A DNA stretch of 64,000 bases, taken from assembly GCA_938046585.1 (NCBI GenBank), contig CALIWR010000004.1:124001-188000 (forward strand). The letters run 5' to 3'. Under the pieces are notes generated by a model that did not search any database, was not told the DNA's origin, and saw only the letters and a list, made by a program, of their open reading frames with translations. A program made the translations under genes and the position numbers. The stretch comes from an uncultured Propionibacteriaceae bacterium (GTDB lineage: Bacteria > Actinomycetota > Actinomycetes > Propionibacteriales > Propionibacteriaceae). Shown in pieces: positions 16,688 through 24,083 of the stretch. Positions within the stretch are counted from its first letter, which is position 1; each line of letters opens with the position of its first letter.

Positions 16688-17968
16688 ATGGCACAGTTCA
16701 CGTCGACCGTCTACCAGAATGAGTTCCTCACCGACGGCGGTACGGATGTCAACGCGATTATCACTATTGACTGTGTCGGTGCCGGGGCGGCCGGGCAGAC
16801 CGGTTCCGGTGACGCGGGCGAGATCATCATCGTTGATACCTCGGGTTCGATGGGTGAGACGAACATGCATGCCGCGAAGCAGGCGGCGATGGTGGCCGTC
16901 GACGCGATCCTGGACGGTACCTATTTCGCGATCGTGGCCGGCAACCACAAGGCGTACTTGGCGTACCCGATGGTGCAGACCGGAGCCGGGATGGTCCGGA
17001 TGAACGACACCACCCGGCGCCAGGCCAAGGATGCGATCAGTTTTTTCCGCTCCGACGGCGGCACCGCGATCGGGGCATGGCTGAACCTGGCCAAGGCCCT
17101 GTTCGACTCGGTCGGGCCGCTGTCGCAGAAGCACGCCATCTTGCTGACTGACGGCGAGAACCACAACGAGACCCCCCAACAGTTGGCCGCGGCGATCCGC
17201 AACTGCCTCGGCCAGTTCCAGGCCGACTGCCGCGGCGTCGGGGTCGAGTGGAAGGTGGAGGAGATCCGTAAGATCGCCCAGGCGCTGCTGGGCACCGTCG
17301 ACATCATCCCCTCCGGCCAGACAATGCCACAGGTCTTCCTGGAATTGATGCGCAAGGCCATGTCCCGCGGGGTGGCCGACGCCCAGTTGCGGGTCTGGGT
17401 GCCGCAGGGCGCCCAGGTTCTGTTCGTCCGGCAGGTCTCACCCCAGGTGGAGGATCTGACGGCCCGGGCGACCCCGGTGAACCAACTCACGATGGGCTAC
17501 CCCACCGGTTCCTGGGGCGACGAGTCGCGTGACTACCACGTCGCCGTCCGGTTGGCAGCCAAGGCCGTGGGGCAGGAACAGCTCGCGGCCCGGGTGCAGT
17601 TGGCTCTCGGCACCAATGTCGTCACTCAGGGGCTGGTGAAGGCCCGCTGGTCTGATGATCCTAACCTGACCGCCCGGATCAGCCCTGAGGTGGCGCACTA
17701 CACCGGGCAGACCGAGCTCGCTGCGGCGATCCAGGAGGGGTTGGCCGCCAAGGCCGCCGGCGACGACCGAACCGCGACCACCAAGCTCGGTCGGGCGATG
17801 CAGTTGGCGGTGCAGACCGGCAACGACGAGGCGACTTCCAAGCTGCGCAAAGTGGTCGATGTTGAGGACGCGGCCACCGGCACCGTACGGTTGAAGCGCG
17901 ATGTCGCCAAGGCCGATGAGATGGCTCTCGACACCGCCTCGACCAAGACCACGAGGATCAGGGGCTGA
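16688..17968 (+). CDS. VWA-domain protein
   Basis: A 426-residue cytoplasmic protein with a von Willebrand factor A domain at about residues 45-230. The MIDAS motif DTSGSMG starts at residue 50, with the later Thr (GGTAIG) and Asp (LLTDGEN) metal ligands visible. The C-terminal half is mixed alpha/beta and ends in helical repeats. There is no signal peptide or TM segment, so it acts inside the cell. VWA proteins of this kind bind partners through a metal and often pair with AAA+ ATPases of the MoxR or CbbX type; an AAA+ protein is encoded in this operon. It starts 12 bases after the phosphatase stop behind GAGAGG and its stop shares a base with the next ATG. Confidence 0.9.
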   Translation: MAQFTSTVYQNEFLTDGGTDVNAIITIDCVGAGAAGQTGSGDAGEIIIVDTSGSMGETNMHAAKQAAMVAVDAILDGTYFAIVAGNHKAYLAYPMVQTGAGMVRMNDTTRRQAKDAISFFRSDGGTAIGAWLNLAKALFDSVGPLSQKHAILLTDGENHNETPQQLAAAIRNCLGQFQADCRGVGVEWKVEEIRKIAQALLGTVDIIPSGQTMPQVFLELMRKAMSRGVADAQLRVWVPQGAQVLFVRQVSPQVEDLTARATPVNQLTMGYPTGSWGDESRDYHVAVRLAAKAVGQEQLAARVQLALGTNVVTQGLVKARWSDDPNLTARISPEVAHYTGQTELAAAIQEGLAAKAAGDDRTATTKLGRAMQLAVQTGNDEATSKLRKVVDVEDAATGTVRLKRDVAKADEMALDTASTKTTRIRG

Positions 17969-19011
17969 TGGCCGGAATTTGTGAGGCAGGGCACCGCTCG
18001 ACCACCGATGACTACTGTGATGTCTGCGGACTGCCGGTCCAGGTGGCGCCGAGCGCGCCGCCTGTTGGCCGGGCGCCGGTTCCCGCCTCTCAAACCTGTC
18101 CCCATTGCCACGCGACCAACCCGGGTGATGCTCTGTTCTGCGAAGCCTGCGGTTATGACTACACCACGGGCACCTTGCCCCGAGCCGACGCGGCCGGGAT
18201 GCTGGGACTGCGGCCCATGACCGAGGAGGAACCTGTGAGCGAGCCGAACAGCACCCCCCAGCCCGCCCCGGCGACCGACTGGCTCGGTGACGGCACCGTC
18301 GTACCACCTGTCGTCAATGCGCCGATGGAGGCTTCGCAGCCCACCCCTGGTCAGCCGACACCTGTGGTCCCGCAGTCGCAGCAGCCGGCGATTCCCCCCG
18401 GCCCTAGCCCGGTTGGGCCGCCGGTCGGTGACTTCCCTGTTCCCGACGATGCAGAGGTTCTACCGGTCCCGGCTCCCGGCGAGGAGGACTCGGCCGGGGT
18501 TAACTCCGGCTCCGGCGAGGCCGCTTCGGCCGAAACGGCGGGCCCAGCGGCTCCGGATGCTGGCTTGGACGACGCCCCGACCGCCGGTCGACCAGCCCCC
18601 CGGGCCGAGGCGTACGTGGCTGAGGTGTGGATCGACCCCGACTGGTACGAGGTGCAGCAAAGCCCCGACCCGATGCCCTCGGTCGGTCTGCCGACGATCT
18701 TCCGGCTCGGCACAGACAACCTCGTCGGACGCCTGTCGCGTAGCCGCAACAGCTACCCGCAGGTCGACTGTGGCACCGATTCGGGATGCAGCCGGGCCCA
18801 GGCTCGGATCATTACCGACGGCAGCCGCTGGTATGTGGAAGATCTCAACTCCGCCAACGGCACCTACATCGCCGCATCGGCCGGGCCGCTGCCTACCGTC
18901 CCGATTACGGGCCGGACCGAGTTCGGATCGGATGACCGGATCTACGTGGGCGCCTGGACCCGGATCGTGGTCCGCAAGGCGTCCCCGGAGGAGCTGGACT
19001 CGCTCGGCTGA
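17968..19011 (+). CDS. FHA-domain protein with N-terminal zinc ribbons
   Basis: A 347-residue protein. The N-terminus carries one zinc-ribbon half (C5, then C17/C20 in DDYCDVCG) and a second full ribbon (C44, C47, C58, C61). A long acidic Pro-rich linker reaches to about residue 210, and a C-terminal FHA domain spans ~250-335 with recognisable VGR, CSRAQA and NSANGTY elements that read phosphothreonine. It overlaps the VWA stop (TGATG). By analogy with PknG and GarA/OdhI it is the likely phospho-target or reader of the kinase encoded upstream. It is the last gene of the coupled operon; the next gene begins ~90 bases on with its own ribosome-binding site. Confidence 0.9.
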   Translation: MAGICEAGHRSTTDDYCDVCGLPVQVAPSAPPVGRAPVPASQTCPHCHATNPGDALFCEACGYDYTTGTLPRADAAGMLGLRPMTEEEPVSEPNSTPQPAPATDWLGDGTVVPPVVNAPMEASQPTPGQPTPVVPQSQQPAIPPGPSPVGPPVGDFPVPDDAEVLPVPAPGEEDSAGVNSGSGEAASAETAGPAAPDAGLDDAPTAGRPAPRAEAYVAEVWIDPDWYEVQQSPDPMPSVGLPTIFRLGTDNLVGRLSRSRNSYPQVDCGTDSGCSRAQARIITDGSRWYVEDLNSANGTYIAASAGPLPTVPITGRTEFGSDDRIYVGAWTRIVVRKASPEELDSLG

Positions 19012-19101
19012 CACCACCAGCTTTGGCCGATGGCGAACAGCGACCCTGATAGGCGGCCGGTTGTGGCAGGCTCGGAGTCCGGACCAGTGAAAGGGGAACC
19101 G

Positions 19102-19326
19102 GTGGAAATCAAGGTCGGCATCGTCCATGCGAGCCGTGAGGTCAGCCTGGAAACAGATCGCACGGCGGACGAGGTCGCAGCTGATCTGGCCAAGGCCTTG
19201 GCGAACGGCGGTCTGCTGACGTTGACCGACACCAAGGGCCGTACGGTGCTAATCCCGGCAGCAGGGATCGCCTACCTGGAGCTGGGCCAAGAGCATGCCC
19301 GGCCGGTCGGCTTCGGTAAACTGTGA
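19102..19326 (+). CDS. DUF3107 family protein
   Basis: A 74-residue protein starting at a GTG behind AAAGGGGAACC. A longer reading from 19030 is possible, but the conserved part begins with MEIKVGI. It matches DUF3107, a small actinobacterial family (about 75 residues, beta strands then a helix, ending near AYLELG). The function of the family is not known to me. It lies just upstream of a DEAD-box helicase gene, a neighbour I recall in other actinobacteria, so a link to RNA metabolism is possible but unproven. Confidence 0.8.
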   Translation: MEIKVGIVHASREVSLETDRTADEVAADLAKALANGGLLTLTDTKGRTVLIPAAGIAYLELGQEHARPVGFGKL

Positions 19327-19396
19327 ACCACGGCTAGGCCGCACCACGACGTACAGTCGCTAAACTGACCGGTGGCCGTGCACAAGGCACGACTCA

Positions 19397-20989
19397 ATGC
19401 CGGCACCCCGATCCGCTCGGTGCGGTGCCGACGAGACCAGTTCCGGCCTGGAAGGGCCGGCCACCAGCGAAGGTACGACCCTGACCAGTATCGACGACGC
19501 CGTCACCACCGACCAGACCCAACCGGGCGACCCGGCCCAGGCCACTTTCGAAGATCTCGGGGTGTGTCCTGAGATCGTCCAGGCCCTGGAACGGGTGGGG
19601 ATCACCAACCCATTCCCGATCCAAGCCCTGTCAATCCCGATCGCGATTCAGGGCACCGACATGATCGGCCAGGCTCGAACCGGGACTGGCAAGACGCTCG
19701 CTTTCGGGATCTCGCTGTTGCAGCGGATCACCGTGCCTACCGATCCCGGTTTCGACCGGCTCCCGGCACCGGGCAGACCGCAGGCGCTGGTGATGTGCCC
19801 GACCCGGGAATTGGCGCTGCAGGTGGCCCGGGACCTCGAGATCGCCTCCGCGGTCCGCCAGGCCCGGGTACTCACCGTGTATGGCGGGGTCGGCTACGAG
19901 CCCCAGTTGAACGCCCTCGACGAGGGGGTCGAGGTTGTCGTCGGGACTCCTGGACGGCTGCTGGACCTGGCGCAACGTCGGGCTCTGGACCTGGCTCAGG
20001 TCCAGGTGCTGGTGCTGGATGAGGCCGATGAGATGCTCGACCTGGGTTTTCTGCCCGACGTCGAACGCCTGATCGCGATGACCCCGGCCAGCCGGCAGAC
20101 CCTGCTCTTCTCGGCGACCATGCCGGCTGCGATCGTGGCCTTGGCCCGGACCCACCTGTCGCACCCGGTCAATATCCGGGCTGAGGCTCACGACGCTTCG
20201 ACAACGGTGCCGGACACCACCCAATTCGTCTACCAGGCACACGACCTGGACAAGCCTGAGATCGTGGCCAAGCTTCTGCAGGCCCCGGGCGCTAACCGGG
20301 TGATGATCTTCTGCCGTACGAAACGCACCGTGCAGCGGCTTACCGATGAGCTGGTGGATCGGGGTTTCCCGGCTACCTGCATCCATGGTGATCTGACTCA
20401 GGTGGCGCGCGAGAAGGCGCTCAAGAAGTTCCGCGACGGCAAAGCCCAGGTAATTGTGGCCACCGACGTCGCGGCCCGCGGAATCGACGTGGCCCACGTC
20501 AGCCACGTGGTGAACTACGAATGCCCCGACGACGAGAAGACTTATGTGCACCGGATCGGGCGGACCGGCCGGGCCGGGAATTCTGGGGTTGCGGTGACCC
20601 TGGTGGACTGGCCCGACGTGACCCGGTGGAAGGTGATCAACCGGATCTTGGAGCTGCCGTTCACCGAGCTACCGGAGTCGTATTCGACCTCGCCGCACCT
20701 GCTCAGCGACCTGCAGATCCCCGAAGGCACCAAGGGCCGGATTAGTGACCCGGCACCCCGGGGCCACGATGATCACCGAGACCGCAAGGACAAGAGCAAA
20801 AACAAGCGCGGGGAAAGCAAGGCCAAGCCCCGTCCGCAGCGGCTCCGCCGCCGCCAGGGTGAGGTGGTCACGGTCGAGGCCCCAGAAGGCAGCACCGGCC
20901 CGACTAAGCGGCGCCGTCGCCGCCGCCGAGGCGGCTCTTCTGAGCAGGCCGCGGAGGTAGCTGTCGAGAATTCAGATACGAACGACTAA
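19397..20989 (+). CDS. DEAD-box ATP-dependent RNA helicase
   Basis: A superfamily 2 RNA helicase, 530 residues in the longest reading. The Q motif (NPFPIQ) precedes ARTGTGKT at 93-100; then come PTRELALQ, VLDEADEML, SAT, and the C-terminal lobe with TDVAARGIDV and HRIGRTGRAG. The last ~90 residues are very basic (an eight-Arg run near the end), as in RhlE/CsdA-type helicases where such tails bind RNA. It unwinds RNA during ribosome assembly or decay. The first ~35 residues are poorly conserved-looking and the true start may be downstream of 19397. Likely co-transcribed with or just after the DUF3107 gene. Confidence 0.93.
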   Translation: MPAPRSARCGADETSSGLEGPATSEGTTLTSIDDAVTTDQTQPGDPAQATFEDLGVCPEIVQALERVGITNPFPIQALSIPIAIQGTDMIGQARTGTGKTLAFGISLLQRITVPTDPGFDRLPAPGRPQALVMCPTRELALQVARDLEIASAVRQARVLTVYGGVGYEPQLNALDEGVEVVVGTPGRLLDLAQRRALDLAQVQVLVLDEADEMLDLGFLPDVERLIAMTPASRQTLLFSATMPAAIVALARTHLSHPVNIRAEAHDASTTVPDTTQFVYQAHDLDKPEIVAKLLQAPGANRVMIFCRTKRTVQRLTDELVDRGFPATCIHGDLTQVAREKALKKFRDGKAQVIVATDVAARGIDVAHVSHVVNYECPDDEKTYVHRIGRTGRAGNSGVAVTLVDWPDVTRWKVINRILELPFTELPESYSTSPHLLSDLQIPEGTKGRISDPAPRGHDDHRDRKDKSKNKRGESKAKPRPQRLRRRQGEVVTVEAPEGSTGPTKRRRRRRRGGSSEQAAEVAVENSDTND

Positions 20990-21156
20990 CCCCTGGTTTC
21001 GATCAGCAGCCATCGTTGGAGCAGTCCCCTGTTCGAGCGGCTAATCAGCGATGAGCTATCCCAGACGGCCAGATAATCTTGGAAACAGGACCCCCAGCCG
21101 GTCTGGAAATTAGCCTGAGCCGCGCCGCAGGGATAGAGCAAGCCGACAGCTTGAAT

Positions 21157-21196
21157 ACCAGTAGGCATCCGCCCTGACGGGCGGATGCCTACTGGT
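21157..21196. terminator. Perfect 18-bp inverted repeat
   Basis: Bases 21157-21174 are the exact reverse complement of 21179-21196, with a 4-base TGAC loop. No T-run follows on either strand. It lies ~170 bases after the helicase stop and ~125 bases before tRNA-Glu, so it could end either transcript; a bidirectional terminator is the simplest reading. Confidence 0.55.
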
Positions 21197-21294
21197 TCTC
21201 GACTCAGACTCTGACCATGGGGTGGGTTTGGTGAAGGTGTGAGGAGAGAAGCCATGGTGCGCTCTGGCACCACCACCCCCAACGGTCGACCTCG

Positions 21295-21314
21295 CCCTAC
21301 TCGTGCGAGTAGGG
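21295..21314 (-). terminator. Palindromic terminator of the tRNA-Gln/tRNA-Glu transcript
   Basis: Nine-base arms (21295-21303 and 21306-21314) are perfect inverted repeats around TG. They begin seven bases beyond the 3' CCA end of tRNA-Glu on the minus strand, the expected place for the end of a tRNA transcript. Confidence 0.6.
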
Positions 21315-21320
21315 AGGCTG

Positions 21321-21396
21321 TGGTAGCCCCGACGGGATTCGAACCCGCGCTACCGCCTTGAGAGGGCGGCGTGCTAGGCCGCTACACAACGGGGCC
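21321..21396 (-). tRNA. tRNA-Glu (anticodon CTC)
   Basis: A 76-base cloverleaf including an encoded CCA. The acceptor arm GGCCCCG pairs with CGGGGCT (G-T closing pair). The anticodon stem CCGCC/GGCGG encloses loop CTCTCAA, giving anticodon CTC. The T arm GCGGG-TTCGAAT-CCCGT is canonical. It is 57 bases downstream of tRNA-Gln on the same strand and probably co-transcribed. Confidence 0.95.
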
Positions 21397-21453
21397 CTAG
21401 CTGGTCATAGACCGTACGTAACGTCACCACACCTGCTCTGGCGACGAACCGCG

Positions 21454-21525
21454 TTGGGGTACTAGGACTCGAACCTAGACTAACGGAACCAGAATCCGCT
21501 GGGCTGCCAATTACCCCATACCCCA
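21454..21525 (-). tRNA. tRNA-Gln (anticodon CTG)
   Basis: A 72-base cloverleaf. Acceptor TGGGGTA pairs fully with TACCCCA; the U1-A72 pair is typical of bacterial tRNA-Gln. Anticodon loop TTCTGGT gives CTG. The T arm CTAGG-TTCGAGT-CCTAG is canonical. The discriminator A is not followed by CCA, so CCA must be added after transcription, unlike the neighbouring tRNA-Glu. Confidence 0.95.
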
Positions 21526-21604
21526 TCGACGCCTGGTGGCGCCGAGGAAGAACTGTAGCGGAGCGGTGACCTCAGCGCCAAACTGGAATCGTGCTCATGG
21601 CTGG

Positions 21605-22543
21605 TCAGACCGTCTGCGGGACCCGCATCCGGCGCGCCACCCACCACGACACCACGCTCACCAGGGCAAACGCGACCAGTTCGCGTCCCAACAAGAACCA
21701 GGTCAGCTCTTGGGTGGCCCGGACCTCGGCCACCGAACTAGTCAGGACGGCCCAGGTGAAGGCCCACAGGTTGTTGGCGACATGGGCAGCAACCGCCGCT
21801 TCCAGGCCACCGGTGCGCCAGACCAACCAGCCCGCCAGTACTCCGAATCCGAAACGCTGCAGGAACAAGGGCAAGTTCTGCGAGCCATGGAACAGCGCAA
21901 ACACCGTGGCCGACAGCAGGATCGCCAGCATCGGGCTGCGTACCGCCATCCCGATTGCCTGCAGCAGGTAGCCGCGAAACAGCACCTCCTCCCCCAGGGC
22001 CTGCAGCGGCGCGGTCACAGCGACCGCCAGCAGCCAGAGCCAGGCACCCGGCTGCGGACGGATCTGTGGGGGTTCGCTCAACACCAGCACCAGGTTGAGA
22101 ATCACGCTGGCCAGGAGCAGGACAGCCAGCCCGTACCGCCAACGCACGCCAGGGCTGACCGACCACAGCCAGGCTGCCCGGCGTCGGTGTACCAGCCGCA
22201 GCACCCCCACCACCACCAGCGTCAGGCTGCCCAGCGCCAGGTGCGCCGCGACCATCCCGGAAACAGTCTCGAAACGGATCGCCCGAGCCGTGAACTGCGC
22301 CAGCGGCTCGCTGCTGCCGGACCAGGCGTGGGCCAGGCTCAGCACCGCCCAGTTCACGCTCGGGACAATGAGGGAGAAGCCGGACAGCACCAGCAGCACG
22401 CCGACCACGGCCAGCCCGCAGGCTGCCCACCGGTTCGGTTGCGAACCGGCCGCTACCAGCGCCAGCGGATAGCTACTGCCTGCTGGGGGGACCGTCAACC
22501 CGGCCTGCTCCCGCCGCACCGGGTCAGGCCTCGACACCGGCAT
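21605..22543 (-). CDS. CPBP-family intramembrane metalloprotease (CAAX/Abi)
   Basis: A 312-residue membrane protein with about eight hydrophobic helices. In the C-terminal half are the CPBP motifs: EEVLFRG (paired glutamates and arginine), ALFHG and HVANN, whose His/Glu/Asn residues bind the catalytic metal. Bacterial members cleave or scaffold within the membrane and some confer bacteriocin self-immunity, but most have no known substrate. It overlaps the end of the upstream hydrolase gene by 20 bases, so the two are probably co-transcribed; there is no obvious functional link. A start further downstream cannot be excluded. Confidence 0.88.
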   Translation of the reverse strand: MPVSRPDPVRREQAGLTVPPAGSSYPLALVAAGSQPNRWAACGLAVVGVLLVLSGFSLIVPSVNWAVLSLAHAWSGSSEPLAQFTARAIRFETVSGMVAAHLALGSLTLVVVGVLRLVHRRRAAWLWSVSPGVRWRYGLAVLLLASVILNLVLVLSEPPQIRPQPGAWLWLLAVAVTAPLQALGEEVLFRGYLLQAIGMAVRSPMLAILLSATVFALFHGSQNLPLFLQRFGFGVLAGWLVWRTGGLEAAVAAHVANNLWAFTWAVLTSSVAEVRATQELTWFLLGRELVAFALVSVVSWWVARRMRVPQTV

Positions 22544-23360
22544 CCGGGTTCTGAACAGCTGACCCCTCCCCGACCACCGGGTTAGTGAGGGTGCCGATCT
22601 GGTCGATCTCGACCTCGACTACCTGGCCGGGCAGCATCGGGCCGACCCCGGCAGGGGTACCGGTCAGGATCAGATCGCCGGGCAGCAGGGTGGTGAACGA
22701 CGACACGTACCGCACCAGGTCGACGATGCCGTGCACCATCAGCGAGGTCGTGCTGTCTTGGACCAGACGCCCGTCGAGCCGGGTCCGGATTCCCAGGTCC
22801 TGTGCCTCGGCCACCGACAGGTGGCTGACAATCCAGGGCCCCACGGGGCAAAACGTGTCGTATCCCTTGGCCCGGGACCACTGATCATCGCGGTTTTGCA
22901 GGTCGCGGGCGGTGACATCATTGGCCACGGTGTAGCCGAAGATCACCTCAGGCACCCGCTGCGCGGGTACATCGCGGGCGATCCGGCCGATCACCACCGC
23001 TAGCTCACCCTCGTAGTGCAGGTTGTCGGTGGTCATCGGGCGTATCACGGGCTGGTCGGGGCCGATCACTGCGGTATTCGGTTTGAGGAAGATCAGGGGC
23101 GAGTCGGGGACCTCGTTGCCCAATTCGGCGGCGTGGGCGGCGTAGTTACGACCGACCCCAACCACCTTCGACCGGGGAATCACCGGCGCCAGCAGCCGCA
23201 CCTCGCTCAGCAGGTGCCGCTGCCCGGTGTACGAGACCGGCCCGGCGAGCGGGTCTGCGGTGATGGCGGCCACGGTTCCGGGATGGTCTGCCCCGTCCTC
23301 GGCAAGTTCGACGATCCCGTACCGGATGGTGTCAGCGATGGCGTACCGGGCTATGCGCAT
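22524..23360 (-). CDS. Fumarylacetoacetate hydrolase (FAH) family protein
   Basis: A 278-residue FAH-fold enzyme. Visible family features are VGVGRNY.AHA, the metal-binding E-x-E region (HYEGELAVVIGR), TVANDVTARDLQ and DLILTGTPAGVGPM near the C-terminus. Family members act on acylpyruvates and 2-hydroxyhepta-diene-dioates; in actinobacteria many annotated as homoprotocatechuate isomerases are really acylpyruvase or oxaloacetate decarboxylase-like. The substrate cannot be read from sequence alone and no aromatic degradation genes are nearby. ATG start MRIARYA. Confidence 0.92.
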   Translation of the reverse strand: MRIARYAIADTIRYGIVELAEDGADHPGTVAAITADPLAGPVSYTGQRHLLSEVRLLAPVIPRSKVVGVGRNYAAHAAELGNEVPDSPLIFLKPNTAVIGPDQPVIRPMTTDNLHYEGELAVVIGRIARDVPAQRVPEVIFGYTVANDVTARDLQNRDDQWSRAKGYDTFCPVGPWIVSHLSVAEAQDLGIRTRLDGRLVQDSTTSLMVHGIVDLVRYVSSFTTLLPGDLILTGTPAGVGPMLPGQVVEVEIDQIGTLTNPVVGEGSAVQNPDAGVEA

Positions 23361-23398
23361 GCCGGCGACTCTACTGGCGATGGCCCGGTCGGAGCGGT

Positions 23399-24073
23399 TC
23401 AGCGCAGGATCTCACGCCGCTTCGCCACCACTTTGCGCAGCCGGCGCCGCTCGAACCAGTTCGCGTGCCGTACCCGAAAAGAGCCGACCCCAACGCTGCC
23501 GGTGATGTAGATGATCGGGCAGCCCGGCTCCGGTTCGGAGGGTACCCGACTGTTGACCGAGCCGATCCCGTGGCCCAGTTCGTCGATGTTGGCCGCCCAT
23601 CCCGATGGCACGATCACCACTACCGAGCCGGCTCCAGCGCTCAGATTGAGGTGGATCACCGGCGCAACTGGGCGCGCCAGCAGACAGTCCAGCCTGATCG
23701 AACCAAGCCGGGGGCTGACCGCCAGATACTCCGGGATCGTCCACTCGCCGCGGCGCACTACCGAATCCCAGCCGGCCTGAATCCGCAGCGGATGCTCAGG
23801 GGTGCTGCCTACCTTGGCCTTTGCCGTCGCCGGCCCTATCCCTGGATAGGGCTCCGCCTGGACCGGGGTCGTTACGGCATCCGGTTCCCGGTATGACGTC
23901 GAGACGGGCCCCAGATCAGCAACCAGGCTGTTCAACACCATGACCGACTGGGCCGAGCGGGCAGCAGCAATCCGCTCGTCGACCTCGTCTAAGGTCAGTC
24001 GCCCATCGCCGGCGGCACCGTGCAGCCGCTTGACGATGGCCATGCGTTCTTGTTCCAGCTGCTCACCATCCAT
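23399..24073 (-). CDS. DUF1707 plus LiaF-like C-terminal domain protein
   Basis: A 224-residue soluble protein from the ATG at 24073. The N-terminal ~55 residues are a DUF1707/SHOCT-like domain (GDGRLTLDEVDERIAAA). The C-terminal ~100 residues are beta-rich with repeated 'SIRLDCLLAR', 'IHLNLSAGAG' and 'ITGSVGVGSFRV' patterns, resembling the cell-wall-active antibiotic response domain at the end of LiaF. No TM segment is seen, unlike LiaF. Such DUF1707 fusions are common in actinobacteria and presumably act in envelope stress, but without experimental support. It begins 10 bases after the cimA stop and may be read through from it. A longer start at 24127 would overlap cimA. Confidence 0.82.
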   Translation of the reverse strand: MDGEQLEQERMAIVKRLHGAAGDGRLTLDEVDERIAAARSAQSVMVLNSLVADLGPVSTSYREPDAVTTPVQAEPYPGIGPATAKAKVGSTPEHPLRIQAGWDSVVRRGEWTIPEYLAVSPRLGSIRLDCLLARPVAPVIHLNLSAGAGSVVVIVPSGWAANIDELGHGIGSVNSRVPSEPEPGCPIIYITGSVGVGSFRVRHANWFERRRLRKVVAKRREILR

Positions 24074-24083
24074 GCCGGGCACC

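Larger units (their letters stand above)
20990..21320. other. Intergenic region with two stem-loops
   Basis: No gene is supported between the DEAD-box helicase and tRNA-Glu. It holds two strong inverted repeats, listed separately (21157-21196 and 21295-21314). A 98-codon minus frame here has no family resemblance and crosses the first hairpin, so I do not call it. Confidence 0.5.
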
